In this document: piece by piece, positions 12,901 to 24,114 of the stretch | How positions within the stretch are numbered: the stretch's first letter is position 1 | How the letters are laid out: each line of letters begins with the position of its first letter | Source of the DNA: Ophiostoma sp. CBS 140.51 | Lineage: Eukaryota > Ascomycota > Sordariomycetes > Ophiostomatales > Ophiostomataceae | DNA length: 64,000 nucleotides | Reading direction: 5' to 3' | NCBI GenBank assembly: GCA_029298735.1 | Contig: JANSLP010000002.1 | Location: 186,001-250,000 of the forward strand | Made by a program: the position numbers and the translations under genes | Notes under the pieces: model-generated | What the model saw: the letters and a program-made list of their open reading frames with translations, nothing else | What the model was told of the DNA's origin: nothing | Database searches by the model: none

Positions 12901-15380
12901 AGGCGGCAAATTGCTGGATACGGCGAATTTACAGTGCATCACAGCCCATGGCGGCCCCCCAAACAACAGAGAAAACCCCACAATCCCGGCAACGACTACA
13001 ACGGACTGCAACACCTTTTAGCACTACTGCACAACACTGAATGGTTTAGACGCCGTGCTTCAGTATCTTGTTGACTTTTAACCCCCTTTTATTACTGCAT
13101 CCTGCCAGGGACGGTACTTGTATTTTTTGGTCTTGATAAACGAGATAACTAGACTCGCGATCGTGAGACAAGGGGGAAGAAAAGTACAAAAATCTTGATG
13201 AAAGTTGAAAAAGGGACGGTAACGCACCAAGAAGGCACCAAGAAGGCGACTCCGAGAACGAGGAAGAGGGGGAAAAGGAGGTGGTATGAGGAAAGTGAGG
13301 AAGAAAAGTAGATGTTGCGATTGGACAGAAATCAAATCGACAAGATCTTGACTCCTCTTCTGCTGTTTTCCCTGTTGACCTGTCATACTCGTATTTTACT
13401 CCGTATAAAGTCTCACAGACGTTGGGGGCGATCTTATGGAAGTCCTCTTCTGCCGAGATCCAATTTCATACTGAACCTGTTGCTGTAACCGATGTAGAAA
13501 AATAGAGTGATGCATCATCTTGGAGCAGCCCCCTTTAACGATGCAGCCACCGTATGTCTGATACTGGCCCCCAAAGCGAGAGGCCTACTTGGCCCTACTC
13601 ACTGTGTATCTCTCTGCGCGATGCCAGACAAGCATATTAACTTGTAGCCTTTTACTAGAAAGAAAAGGCCGTTCCTGAGACATGGACAATGACGGACATT
13701 AAATACAAGGCTCTTGCGTCTCTTGTTTATGATGCATGATACAACTCAAAATACAATTTGGGGGCCAAAAGACGCCGTGCTCGTATGAACATTGAAAAGA
13801 GACTTTGTGGCTGACTCCTATCAAAAACAAAGATATCTGGTGATAAACCGTTTTGAGGACTGTTAACCACAGTGATTATTACCACAAAAGCCAACTGCCG
13901 TCGGACGAGAAAAAACGACGGGTATGAGACAAATGTCGCCGCATACCAGTCGGTATTCCTAGGGTTCGGAGAGACATTCAGGGTGGCCGATCTCCCCAAG
14001 ATGCAAGCTCTTGTGCCCCAGATGCCAGTGCACAAGTCTCGTGTGTGTATACATATACAAGTATTGTTATTCGTCCTTTTACGTGGGGGAGTGTATTAAG
14101 TGCCCATGATTTTTGTGCTCCCTAATACACAACTGTACGCCGAAAACCGTCAAGACACAGTATGCAAATCAGTATTTTTGCGTGAATGAGGCCGAGAGAC
14201 ATCCAGAGATCTGGGCAAAAAGGAGAGAGAATGGAGAAACGAGAAACAGGTACACAAGAGGGAGACGCTGTAGTTCTCAATACCCAAACTCCTCTTCTTC
14301 GGCGTTGAAACAAAAATGGCGGTGGCAGCTAAAATCAACGGCGTGGAAAAGGGGCAAAAGACAACACCGAAAAGAACGCGCATCGCAACCTCGACATCTA
14401 GATTAAACAGTCCTTTTGGTGGTCATCACTGAGAAACAACACTGCATGCGCGTCATAAAGGCCTTAGCCACCATGGCAGCTGACTGGCAATGGCAACACC
14501 CTTTAAAAGATAGTCGAGATAGTGTATATTCACAGAGCCGGCGCGTTCCGGATCACTGGCTAACGACGACATCTCTCCCTGTGGCCCTCACTCTCCCCTG
14601 TGCTCTATTTAACGGCCTTCCGTTTTGCCAGTTACCTCCCTGAGCTCTCCATGTGCCCCTATTTGCCCCTACTGTAAACTACCGTACGGCACGATGCGTC
14701 GTACTTTCTAGGGCGACCAACCGTCTGGCAGGCTCCATCCCTTCCCCTCCAGGGAGTCTGGGCTCTGAAGCCCCTGGGCCTGGCCTGGCCTTGTCCGGTA
14801 GATATTGCCTGTAAAGCTCCTTGCATGCAACGCAACTTGGGTTCTTCGACCTGAAGCATACCCCATTCAGTTTTTTGGTGATTCCGTATCGTAAAGCGGC
14901 GATGCATCGAGGTTGATGCTCCGCTGCCTATGGCCGGTAGGCTGCGGGTTCACCTCAGCGACATCCCAGAGAGCACACAGCTCTCGAATCAAGTTTGCTC
15001 CTTATCGATAGTTAATGTGTAGATGCCATCACGCTGGCTGTTTGCCCCGACTGATGGAGGCGAAAAAGAAACGGCTCAGTAATAAATGATATTCTGTTGG
15101 TCATAGAGAAAATAGTGCCCTGGGGGAAAAACCGGCGCTGGGTGCCAGCCCCAGGAGAGACGGCCGTTTGCCTAACGAAGCTCTGAAATTATACCTATCT
15201 TGGCTTAACTTGGGACGGAGCCAGCCGTACTCTTAACGGATAACTAAGAGCACGGGAGGTAGAAACTTCTGCTGGTGTTCGGGTGATTCGGAGACTCGAA
15301 AAACAGAGTACAATAGGCATTGTTCTGGAGAAGATTCGCCGAGTTGACAGGCAGCTGTTGGTGGCTCGCGATAGTGCAAG
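6966..15380. other. 8.4-kb gene-free region (3' of Myb gene)
   Basis: No open frame here has convincing coding character, and I recognise no protein family on either strand. The first ~500 bases after the Myb stop are T-rich and probably contain its 3'UTR. Further on, stretches alternate between pyrimidine-rich and purine-rich on the + strand. A 10-11-bp tandem repeat is at 12630-12671, and a GCAATGGCAA word that matches the core of the RFX/bZIP leader element is at 14487-14496. No tRNA with both internal promoter boxes, 5S rRNA or transposon terminal repeat was seen. Spliced non-coding RNAs or short intron-rich genes cannot be excluded. Confidence 0.55.
12630..12671. repeat. GAGCCTTCTT/GAGCCTCCTTT tandem repeat, 4 copies
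   Basis: Two 10-bp copies (GAGCCTTCTT) are followed by two 11-bp copies (GAGCCTCCTTT) and a partial fifth. It is a short minisatellite inside the gene-free region. Confidence 0.85.
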
Positions 15381-16752
15381 CTAAAAAGAACTTGCTCGTC
15401 GTTCGCCACGCCATTGCGGAGGCTCATCCCCTGGGGTAGTTGTGTTACTGTTGATTACAACAGTTTCCTCGCGAGGAGGCCTGAAAGTGTCACTCGCTAC
15501 CTGCTCCGTTGTAACTTCGAGGCCGAGTGACTTCAACGAGGTCTGGATGTCTTCGTCGTCCCCACCGTTCGCACTGTGCTGCAAAGCCAACGCCGTATTG
15601 TATTCGTATCTTGCTAGATCCTCGTCTGAGCTTGAACTTGATGACGAGAGTTGTGTACCGGATGATGGCTCCGTTTTGACTTTCTCTTGCTCTTGTTGTG
15701 CATCCATTGGAGTTTCCGTTTCGGTGATTGATGAGGCCGCCCCGACCCTGAGAGGCTTCGGGTTTGTGCTCTTCGTCTTTTTCTTCGTTTTCTTGCGGTC
15801 AGCATCTTTCGTTATATGGCTTCCTTGTGGACCCCTGCTGCGGTGCTCAGAGTTTTTCTGGCTGTATTTCTTTTTGATTTTGTCGATTGACTGCTGGTCA
15901 ATTTCAAAGCGGCCTTTTCCCGTGGACAGCGTGTTTGCTGGCTCCAGTCTCTGCCGGAGGGACTGATGGCCGTGCTTGTTTCGCCTTTCTTTGGCCATTG
16001 CACGCATTATCTCGTCGCTTTTCAGCTTGTCGTGGTCCGGATCGCAGATGCGTGCGGGAAGGCCTCTTCCTTTTCCTGTTGTAATTAACAACGGTTAGAA
16101 GGATGGCAGAAACTGGTGCAAAAAAGTGCGAACAAGATTCAAATAAAAGAAAATGGGTCTGCCACCTACCAAACAAATCAATATTCTCGACTGGAGGCAG
16201 AGGCGGGGATATGATCTTCGCTGGGCATGTCAACGAAGATTGAATGGACTCGTTGACACTCTCATGGAAAGACGCCGACATTTCTGGAAAGGCCAGCGTT
16301 GAACTGCCAGCAGTCTCCGACTCTGTGACCAGGGTCTCTCCTTCATGAGCCCTCTCACACCTTCCTTCTTGTGTTTGTGCTGTTTGATCTGTGATCCCAG
16401 CAGCTGCTAACAGGTCCTGCAGGCGCTGTATCTTGTCTCGGAATTGCTTCTCGCGCTCGATCCACTCCTTGCTGTGGTCAGAGAACAGCTCCAGGTCTCG
16501 CTTGTGGGCCTCGACAGCATCGTTGGCCTCGTTTTTGGCCTTGTCGTAAGCGGCCTGGACATCGTACAGGCCTTCAATGGCTCGCATGACGTGGGCTCGG
16601 TAGTGGCCGGGGATCGGGACATCATGATTGACGACCCGAAGGGAAGGAAGAGGCGGCATTGATGGCCGCCTCTTAGATGGCGGCGCAGATAGATGTGCTT
16701 GCTGTGGTGGCCAGGGTGTCTTTGGGATCGTGGGTACCGTCTCGCCTGACAT
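15381..16752 (-). CDS. Fungal coiled-coil protein, downstream half of a TAG-split locus
   Basis: Read from the first in-frame ATG at 16752, exons 16752-16170 and 16075-15381 (intron 16171-16074 side, GTAGGT...TTACAACAG, phase 1) encode 425 residues. The N-terminal third contains a likely coiled coil (charged run ending KQFRDKIQRLQDLLAA) preceded by PIPGHYRAHVMRAIEGLYD. A basic central part and an acidic Ser-rich tail follow. I do not recognise a function. The frame is open for 38 further codons upstream of this ATG, back to a TAG at 16867-16869, and that stretch (ending WHKPSFEQIIDSLQVAIMSG) looks like conserved protein rather than UTR. The frame is the same as that of the upstream unit. The true gene therefore probably continues into it, and the 16752 start is only the conservative choice. 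Confidence 0.65.
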
Positions 16753-16866
16753 GATGGCCACCTGTAGGGAGTCGATGATCTGCTCAAAGGAGGGCTTATG
16801 CCACGTAGAGTCGGACTGGTTTAAAAGAGAAGAGAAATTTGCGTCACTCTCGCGATCCCACGGCTT

Positions 16867-17694
16867 CTAGTCGTGTTGTTTGAGTGCGGGCTGAACTGGC
16901 TTCTGTGTTGTTGTCGTTGCCGCTTTCGGGCTGGTGCCTGCCGAAGCAAAATAAGACGACGCATTTGAGGCACCTGGCTGCAGAGATGGACCGGAATTTG
17001 CGAGTGGAGCACTGTACTCGTTACAAGCATCGACTGGCTGGTCTCGGTTGCGTTCGTGGCCGCCACTCTTATTGCTGGCGTTCCTGGAGCTGCTCGCCTT
17101 TCTTCCGAGGCCACCAAACTCGAACCATGGCGAAGAGGAACGGGGGCTCTGTGGGTTTGGCGTCTCTGGCCGACCATCTCCTTCGTCACCTTTCTTGCCT
17201 TTGGCGGCCGCTGTGGGGGCATCAACAAAGGACGCAAAGCTGCTGTTGCTGCGTAGATTGAGAAAGCTCGGTGCCTTAAAGAGACCACGAGGCCGGGCAG
17301 GCCGTTGGACACCGGCGGGATCTGTAGAGGATGGCGATCTCGGGGAAAGTGATGCCTGGTCGTTGCCTCCTGATGCCTTCCTCATGGCTTGGACGGCTGA
17401 AATCTGCGCGTCTCCCATGGGAGGCTGTTCACTTCCATCGAAGAATGGAGAGGCCATCGGCTGGCGAGAAAACGGGGACGGCTGTAGTTCATAGCGCTCG
17501 CCGGGGTGGCCGTCGAAGGATGCACGCCTTGTTCTCAGCTCGCCTGACTTCTTTCTCACAAACGAACGTCTTTCCAGTGGACCAGACTCTTGTGTTGGCG
17601 ATGTCACTTCGGGGTTTTGTTGCTCGGAAGTCGAGTCTTCGCGAGAAGTCTTTCGCGGGGACCCGAATCCGAGGCGATGGGTTGGGTCGGACAT
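16867..17694 (-). CDS. Ser/Pro-rich fungal protein, upstream half of a TAG-split locus
   Basis: One open frame from ATG 17694 to TAG 16867-16869 encodes 275 residues. It is Ser/Pro/Asn-rich and largely disordered, beginning MSDPTHRLGFGSPRKTSRED and containing several basic-Ser-Pro motifs that could be phosphorylation sites. No named domain is seen. The frame is exactly continuous with the coiled-coil unit downstream, which starts coding-like sequence immediately after the TAG. The pair is most likely one gene of up to ~739 codons, with the TAG removed by an intron, read through, or a disabling mutation or sequencing error. I could not find a strong GTRNGT donor in the correct phase upstream of the TAG, although TTTCTCTTCTCTTTTAAACC followed by AG at about 16814-16835 would make a good acceptor. 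Confidence 0.6.
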   Translation of the reverse strand: MSDPTHRLGFGSPRKTSREDSTSEQQNPEVTSPTQESGPLERRSFVRKKSGELRTRRASFDGHPGERYELQPSPFSRQPMASPFFDGSEQPPMGDAQISAVQAMRKASGGNDQASLSPRSPSSTDPAGVQRPARPRGLFKAPSFLNLRSNSSFASFVDAPTAAAKGKKGDEGDGRPETPNPQSPRSSSPWFEFGGLGRKASSSRNASNKSGGHERNRDQPVDACNEYSAPLANSGPSLQPGASNASSYFASAGTSPKAATTTTQKPVQPALKQHD

Positions 17695-18214
17695 CGTGGG
17701 GTTGTAGTGCTGTTGCGAGGGGAGAAGAGAATGGGGTTTTTCGAATGATTATCAGATTGTAGACGGGACTGAGTGATGGAGTCGGACGAAGTGTTGTCTT
17801 GACGGAGAACAAGATGCATCACAGCAAGAGCCACGAGGGGTAAACACCAAATGAGGGGGTATGGGCGAGGCTTGTTTACATGGCCAAAAGAGGAAGCCAC
17901 GATGACCGTTCCTTCCCTCAATTTTCGTCCAAGTGTCTACGGCAACGGTATTGCGATCGGGAAGGAGCTACGGACCGCGTCCAGGTGGTCATCTGGCATT
18001 CTACGAGAACATACATCAGTCAAAAACACATAGTGTAGTTTTCTCTATTGTGATTTTGGTAAATGCAGTCGCTATTTTTTATTATTCTGTTTTGTTGGTA
18101 CCCTCCCTTTTGCCAAAACAACTTTTAAATCCCAAAGCAACGCCCCAACTATTTTCGACACCAGAAAGAAAGAAGATATGAACAAAGACCGATATGTCAC
18201 AGAAACAGGCATTC
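17695..18214. other. Intergenic: promoter of coiled-coil gene / 3' end of NCBP3 gene
   Basis: Half a kilobase separates the start of the minus-strand split locus from the NCBP3-like stop. It is mixed in composition, with an AT-rich stretch around 18020-18140. No ORF or RNA gene is seen. Confidence 0.6.
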
Positions 18215-20048
18215 TTAATGGAACAGGTCCTCAGCGCGCTGCCGTGGCCGCTGGATACGACTGGCCAGGCTGTTGTCAAAGACCTCCTTGCCGGCATTGC
18301 GCCCCAGACCGCCGCCATTGCTGCCACTTCCGTTGCTGTTACTAAGCTTGCTGGGGAAGAGCTCGCGAGCCGAGGCGGTGCCCTTGATGCTGATGCCCTG
18401 CTGGTCGTTGGAGCCGGCGAGGCCGCGGATGTTGAATGTGCTACCCGAGTCGGAGGGACGTGTGATGCGATCTGGAGGGAGAAGAATGGAAAGTTAGCTG
18501 GTATTCTTGTAAAAGTATGAACATTATCTCACGGTCATATTGTCACGTTTGTCAGAGAATGGGTGCTGTTGGACTTGGCGGCAGACATTATAGCTGCTGC
18601 CATTACTGGCAATACACTTGTCGGTCAGAGCAGCGATACTGTCGCTACATTTGGAGCCCTTGTTGCCGGCGATTGGCCGCGGGCTGACTTTGCATTCATA
18701 TTCACTGCATGCTCCATAGGAGGAGAAAAACCAACATACCGCTTAATCGAGATGTGACTGCACTTGTGTCGTCGTAGCGATCCATTTGTGCAGAGCCACG
18801 AGAGTCGCTCGGGAACAGCTCGCGCGAGCCCCCGTCCTTTGCCGATGAAAGGCGATCCTTGATGGCACGGGCCTTATCGCGGTTGCGCGCGGCGGCTTCT
18901 GCTGCAGCTTCGGCCCGTTCGTCGGCCAGGCGGCCATCGTAGTCGTCGTCGCCGGCCTCGTCATAATAAAACCCGCCGTCGTCGCGCCGTGGGGATGCCG
19001 ACCGATCGCGTAACCGGCCCCGGTCTCGATCTCGCCCGCGACCGCGACCTCGATCTCGGTTGTCACGGCCGCCAGGTGATCTCGATGAACGGGCGTCCGA
19101 ACCACTGCCGCCACCCAGCTTCTCTGGGAACAGCTCTTTGCCGCGGGCACTGCCACTGCCGCTGCCGCTGCCGCCGCCAAGAGGGAACAGTTCCTTCTCG
19201 CGGTTGTTGTTGCGGCGCGTCCGTGAGCGCGAGCGCGACCGAGAGCGCGACCACGAGCGGGGCGACCTTCTACTCCGCCGATCCCGCGAGTCGTAGGACC
19301 TAGAACGCCGGCGGGCACGGGAGGGACCGTCATCGTCGTACAGATTGACGTCAAAGGAGTTGTTGCGGATGTCATTTTCGCGGTCGTCCTGACGGTCATC
19401 ACGGTAAGAGCGATATGAACGGCGGCCGCCACCGTCGCGCCGCCGGTTGTACGGCTGGTTCCGCCGGCGCTCTTCCGGGTCGTATTCGGGGTGGAGGAGG
19501 TAGAAGCGACTGCGCTCAGCGGCGCCTCTCTGCTTCTTGTCGGACGCGAGGGCGAAGCGAACAGACAAACCAGCCGAGACGTCGTCGGCCTTGGCCGAGT
19601 AGGTTTTGGCGGGCAGCAGCTCGCCGAGTGGCAGCTGGCTCACGTCGTCAATTTGGACACTGGAGAGAGCAGCGAGGGCCGTGGCAGCAGCCTCTTCAGA
19701 GGAAAATAGGAGGTTGGCGGATGTATCGTCGATCCACTCGATGCGGTCAAAGGGGCCCTTGCTGCCACCGTTGCCGGTATAGTGCTCGGCGACGTAGGCC
19801 TTGATGTCGTCTGGGTTCAAGGCGTCGAGGCCGCGAATGTGGACTTTTGTAGGAATGAGGGTCGTAGCATCAAGAGCTGCAGCTGCTTCGGCGGCGGCGT
19901 TGGCCGAGGCTTCGTCGATCTCGCCGGGCTCTTGCGCGTCATCGGCGTCGATGGCGAGGATGTCTTCCTGTTGCTGGATCTCCTGCTGGGGCGCGTCGTT
20001 CTGGCACTGCCCGGAGGCATCCTCCATCTCAATGTCGAACTCATCCAT
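18215..20048 (-). CDS. NCBP3-like nuclear cap-binding/RNA-binding protein
   Basis: Exons 20048-18740 and 18471-18215 (intron 18739-18472, GTATGT...CTCCAG, phase 1) encode 521 residues. The start MDEFDIEMED follows an in-frame leader that has no ATG. After an acidic Gln-rich N-terminus, residues ~68-130 carry the NCBP3-type RRM-like fold: VHIRGLDALNPDDIKAYV, then the signature EWIDDTSANLLF. NCBP3 is the alternative cap-binding partner that joins CBP80/ARS2 on capped nuclear RNA. The middle is an RS/RG-rich tail (about 245-355) suited to RNA binding and phosphorylation. The pentapeptide [KR]ELFP occurs four times (285-289, 304-308, 409-413, 472-476). The second exon is supported by frame continuity and by its own ELFP copy. 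Confidence 0.85.
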
Positions 20049-20905
20049 CGTAGGGGTTTGTGCGTGGTGCTCAGCCGCGTCGGCGCGGAGAGGCTGGAAG
20101 GGTAGGCAAGTCGAGTGAGAGGCTGGGGAGGTAACTGGGGAGGTGACTAAAAGTCGCGAACGCAAAGGTTAGCTTGCGCTGAGAAGAGTCTGGCAGGAGA
20201 GCCAGGAGAGAGATGTGCAGAAGGTGACGGATACACAAAGCTCTCGTGATGGAAGGTAGGCGATGCGCGCGCGTCAACTCACGTTGCAATCGATGCTGTC
20301 GGATGTGTCGAGGGAGACAAGAAAGGAAAAAGAGAGGAAAAAGAGAAAAGGAAGAGGAGGCTGAAGAGCCAATTCAGTCTGGACGACTCGTACTTTGTCG
20401 CAATGCTGGCGCAAAGGATTAATATGTCGTGTCAAGATTGTCGATGAACGGTCGAAAAGGCAGGCTGCAGTGTCACAAAGTAATAGGAACAAGGCTGTGG
20501 CTCCGCGGGGCGGTCTTGTCCGATGTTGTGTTCTGTTTGGATAGCCTTTTGCCGATTTTCAAGCTGTGGTCGGAGGTTGTGCCAATTGAGTTGCGCAAGA
20601 ATAAAAGTGGGCCCATAGCCAACCCCATATATAGCCAACACCATTAACTTTATATCAGCAGAGACCCAAGCAGCTCTTAATTCAGCACGCACAGTCAATT
20701 CAGTTTACATTATCATTAATTTAGTAATCACTCCATATATAGTTTATCTGTAATGTTTACTGTATTTCTATACAGCCAAATCCTCGTTCACTTTAATCGA
20801 TCAATCATACCTGCTGTGCGAAAAAAAAAAAAAAGAAGAAGAAAACATCATGAACCCGCCTCAGATATATAAGTAGTAACAGTCCCAATGTATCCCTTTT
20901 TGACC
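20049..20905. other. Intergenic: NCBP3 promoter and SEC39 3' region
   Basis: No gene is seen. The half nearest the NCBP3 start is purine-rich on + (pyrimidine-rich on the transcribed strand sense), as expected of a leader. The part from about 20630 to 20830 is AT-rich with several ATATA motifs and ends in a run of about 14 A at 20820-20834. This probably holds the SEC39 3'UTR and polyadenylation region. Confidence 0.6.
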
Positions 20906-23900
20906 CTACCGGTCCTGGTGTCCGCGGTCGACGGGTTGCGCACCAATCAGCCATCCCACACCCGACGTAAGGGTGCCCATGGCTGCATCGCGCAGTTGGT
21001 CCCGCTTGCGCACGTGAGGACCGCCTGATCCTTCGGCATCGGACATGTCGCTGCCGCTGTTGTGGTCGCCATGTCCATGTCCACGGACATTCTCGTCGTT
21101 GCCACCTCCAAGGCCGACCAGCTGCCGTGTCTGGCGCAGGCTTGAAAGTGCCGAAAAGTTGCGTGAGGCCACACGTGCTGTAGCCCGAGACAGGTCAAAC
21201 AGAGACAGGGGAGCATCGTCGGAAGCTGCACCAGCCGTGGCGGATGAGGCAGATTGTTGCCGCTTTGGAGGGCGACCCGCACCGGCGCTCGACCCTGACG
21301 GCCGCGGGCCAGAGCGCGTCGACGCCTGCCCACCATATGTTGCTGTTGCTGCAGCCGATGCTGCTGCCGCGACACGCGAAGCCAATGGCCGGTTGTTGCG
21401 GCCCGATGACGACGGAGAGGAACTGCCGCTACCACTGAGCTCGGCGCCAAATCCACCTGGCATACCGCTGCTGAGGCGGTTCTGCTGTTGGCGGCGGCGT
21501 TTGGTCTCGACGGCGTCATGTTGCCATGACTGGTCGGCGACATCGTCCCAGGCGTTCTCCTGCTCGTCCTCGGCCTGGACGGCGGCCTCAAGCTCTTCTT
21601 CGCAGCGGCGGTAGGCGTTTAGAATCTCTTGGAGTGTGTCGGAGGGGGCGATGCGCAGAGCTGTCGCTAAACACTCGATACGTTGTTCGAGATGGCGGAT
21701 CTCGAGGTTGGCGCTCGCTGTACCCAAGTGTGTCGGGCGGACGGTCCGCTCGGTACGGCGGTACTTGCCTGCCTCTAAAGCTGCACGCCAGGACCATGTG
21801 TCGCTCGTAGGGGCGCCGTACAGAGATGAGGAGCTCGGTCCTGCCTTGGGCAGCGCGTCGTTGAGGGCGAGGCGGCTAACGACGTAGGAGTAGGCCGTCT
21901 CAAAGTCGTCTTCGTTGAGCGCCGCATCGATGCACATGGCGGTGACGCGCTGACAAGCCAGGGCACGCTGCAGTGGTGCCTGGTCCGCCGTAAGTGCTGA
22001 CTGGCCCGACTTGTCGCGCACCGTCAGGCCAGCATCGACGATATCCGTGGCAATGTTGAGGAGTGCCTGGATATTGGTGTAGCTCCTGGGGTTCTGCTCA
22101 AGCACTTTTCCCAAGATCGACAAAGGGTCGGTGTGGACGCGAAGCACGACAGGTGTAAACGGCTCGCCTTGTTTGAGAACCAGGCGGTAGTCGCATAGAC
22201 CGTGTGTCGCCGCAATCAGAGCTTCTGCACGCCGTGTTGCTGGGTGTGATCTCTCAACTGTAAGGGGGAAGGTGTGGATACTGTTTTGTGTCAATATGGA
22301 TATTCTATAGGAGGGCCGGGAGGGGCATTCACTTACATTTCGTCGCATTTCTTGAGACCACCACGGGTGCGGTTTGGGTTTGAAGCATTGTCGTAAGCAG
22401 TCATGGCAGCTGCCAGTACTGTCTCTTGAACGAGCTCATTGGAAAGGGGGTGATCGGGCGAGTCCTCGTACAAAGATCGTGCAAGAGCGAATCTTGTATT
22501 TGTGAGGAGTGCTTTCAAAAACTCTACTTCAATAAACTCCCGCTTCACCTGGCCCAACACGCCGTTGCCCGTCGACGTCGCGTCTTGGTCACCCCAGCCG
22601 TCATCGGCGCCCCAGTCACGCAGCCACAGAATCTCGTTGCGTGCCTTGATCCAGTAGCGGTCGTCGTTGCGCGCGCCGTTTGTGGCCACCCAGTGGATGG
22701 CCTTGCTGACTTCGGCTTTCTGTTCACGCTCATTCTTCAAGATAGCCAGCTCGCCCGCGCGGCGAACCGTACAGGCGGTGCCCATCTTATTGAGTAGCGA
22801 CGCGCTGAGGACAAGGGCGTGCAAAAGATCTGTGGCGGCGCGCGAGGGTGTGGTCAGGGCGTTGGCCTCGTCCAACAAATCGTTGCGGAGGTAGACGGAG
22901 TATTTAGGAGTGAGAAGGGCGAGGAGATCAGCGTCGGTCGAAACGGGCGACAAAAGAGACAAGTCGGTGGGGAGAGCTGGCAAGGGATCTTGGTCCAAAA
23001 GGCCAGTGATTTTGCTGACAATGGCATGCGCACTGAGCATGGCCTCTTCCGTCGACTCCGGCAGAAGATAAACACACGCCAAGGCGGCGCGTGCATATCG
23101 GCGCTCCAGGTAGCCTTGTTCGCTGTCGTCGAGCCACATAGTGCCGTAGCCGCCGAGATCTGCGTCGCTCGGCCCGTCCCACTGCTCAATAGCCCTGGCA
23201 GCCACGCGCCACGACTTAGCCGCGTGCGCTGTCAACCAATGCAGAACTTCTTCCCAGCCAGGACATAAGCTTAGCGTTAAACCGTTAACTTCATCCTCGC
23301 CCTTGTCGTTCAGTGCGTCGGCATCTTCCGTGACAGTCGCCCCCCCTCTTTTTCTTGTCCACCGCCGCTCGTTGTACAGCCACGGACCGATCAGTCCGCG
23401 CAAGTCGCGGCCCACAAAGGGCAGCGTGTCTTCGTGTGAGCCAGTTTGTGAGAGTAGTCGGGCCACGGCCAAACGGTCCGGCAGGTGTTCAAAATCGGCT
23501 AGGGTTTGTTGCAAGGGCGCGTCGGGGTAGTATTCGCAGTTTCGTCGCAGGAGAGGCAGAAGGACAGAAATGGTCCATGTCCGCAAGTGGTAGGAGCGGT
23601 TGAGAAAGGGCGCGAGGAGGGCCGGAAGCTCGGGTAAGGCACCAGAGCCGTCATCGACAGCGTATGCGCGCTGGATCAGAAAGATGGCCAGAGGGTCTTC
23701 GGGCTCTTCTGCGTCGGGGTCCTTCTGTTCCTTTTGTTGATCGCCATTACTTGTCCTGCTCGATTCGAGTGATGTTGACGACTCGGCGCCTGGTAGTGAA
23801 AGCGGCTGAAGACGGAGCTTGCGCACCTTCTTGGTGGCCTGCTCTTCAGACAGAGACTGGACGCTCGAGGTGTCGATATCCTGGAGAGGGAAGAAGCTCG

Positions 23901-24114
23901 AGTAGTTGGCCGATTCAAGGCTCTGCAGCAGCGGCAGATACTCCTCGGTCGTGAGATGGGATGGTAGATACGTCAGTAGCAGACGCAGGATCAGCTTCTT
24001 GCGCAGCGCGTCGCCATGGCTGGCAGCAAGCGACGCGAGGCTGGCGATGTCGCCGGTGGCTGTGAATTGCGCCGCGAGGAGGACGACCTTGGGAGGCGAC
24101 AGGGCGGCCGACAT
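20906..24114 (-). CDS. SEC39-domain protein (Dsl1/NRZ tethering complex)
   Basis: Exons 24114-22337 and 22280-20906 encode 1,050 residues. The 56-nt intron (GTAAGT...TTGACACAAAACAG, phase 2) keeps the conserved stretch around the junction readable as KKCDEIIHTFPLTVERSHP. A nearer acceptor at 22258 would break the frame. The first part matches the Sec39 family: PPKVVLLAAQFTATGDIASL at the N-terminus, then LTYLPSHLTTEEYLPLLQSL, and later EALIAATHGLCDYRLVLKQG. Sec39 is the ER subunit of the Dsl1 complex that captures Golgi-derived COPI vesicles (NBAS is the animal relative). Residues ~800-960 are Gln/Ser/Gly-rich and probably disordered, and lie outside the conserved domain. The gene is divergent from NDUFS5 across a CCAAT-rich promoter. 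Confidence 0.88.

Noticed and set aside
14930..14965. GGGTTCACCTC resembling a tRNA T-loop
   Set aside because: Flanking bases do not form the T stem or acceptor stem, and no A box is present.
21045..21614. 189-codon + frame inside SEC39
   Set aside because: Shadow of the low-complexity C-terminus of SEC39 on the other strand.
22258..22336. Alternative SEC39 acceptor at TTACAG (AG at 22259-22258)
   Set aside because: It looks strong by motif but joins the exons out of frame. The acceptor ending at 22281 keeps the frame and restores conserved residues.
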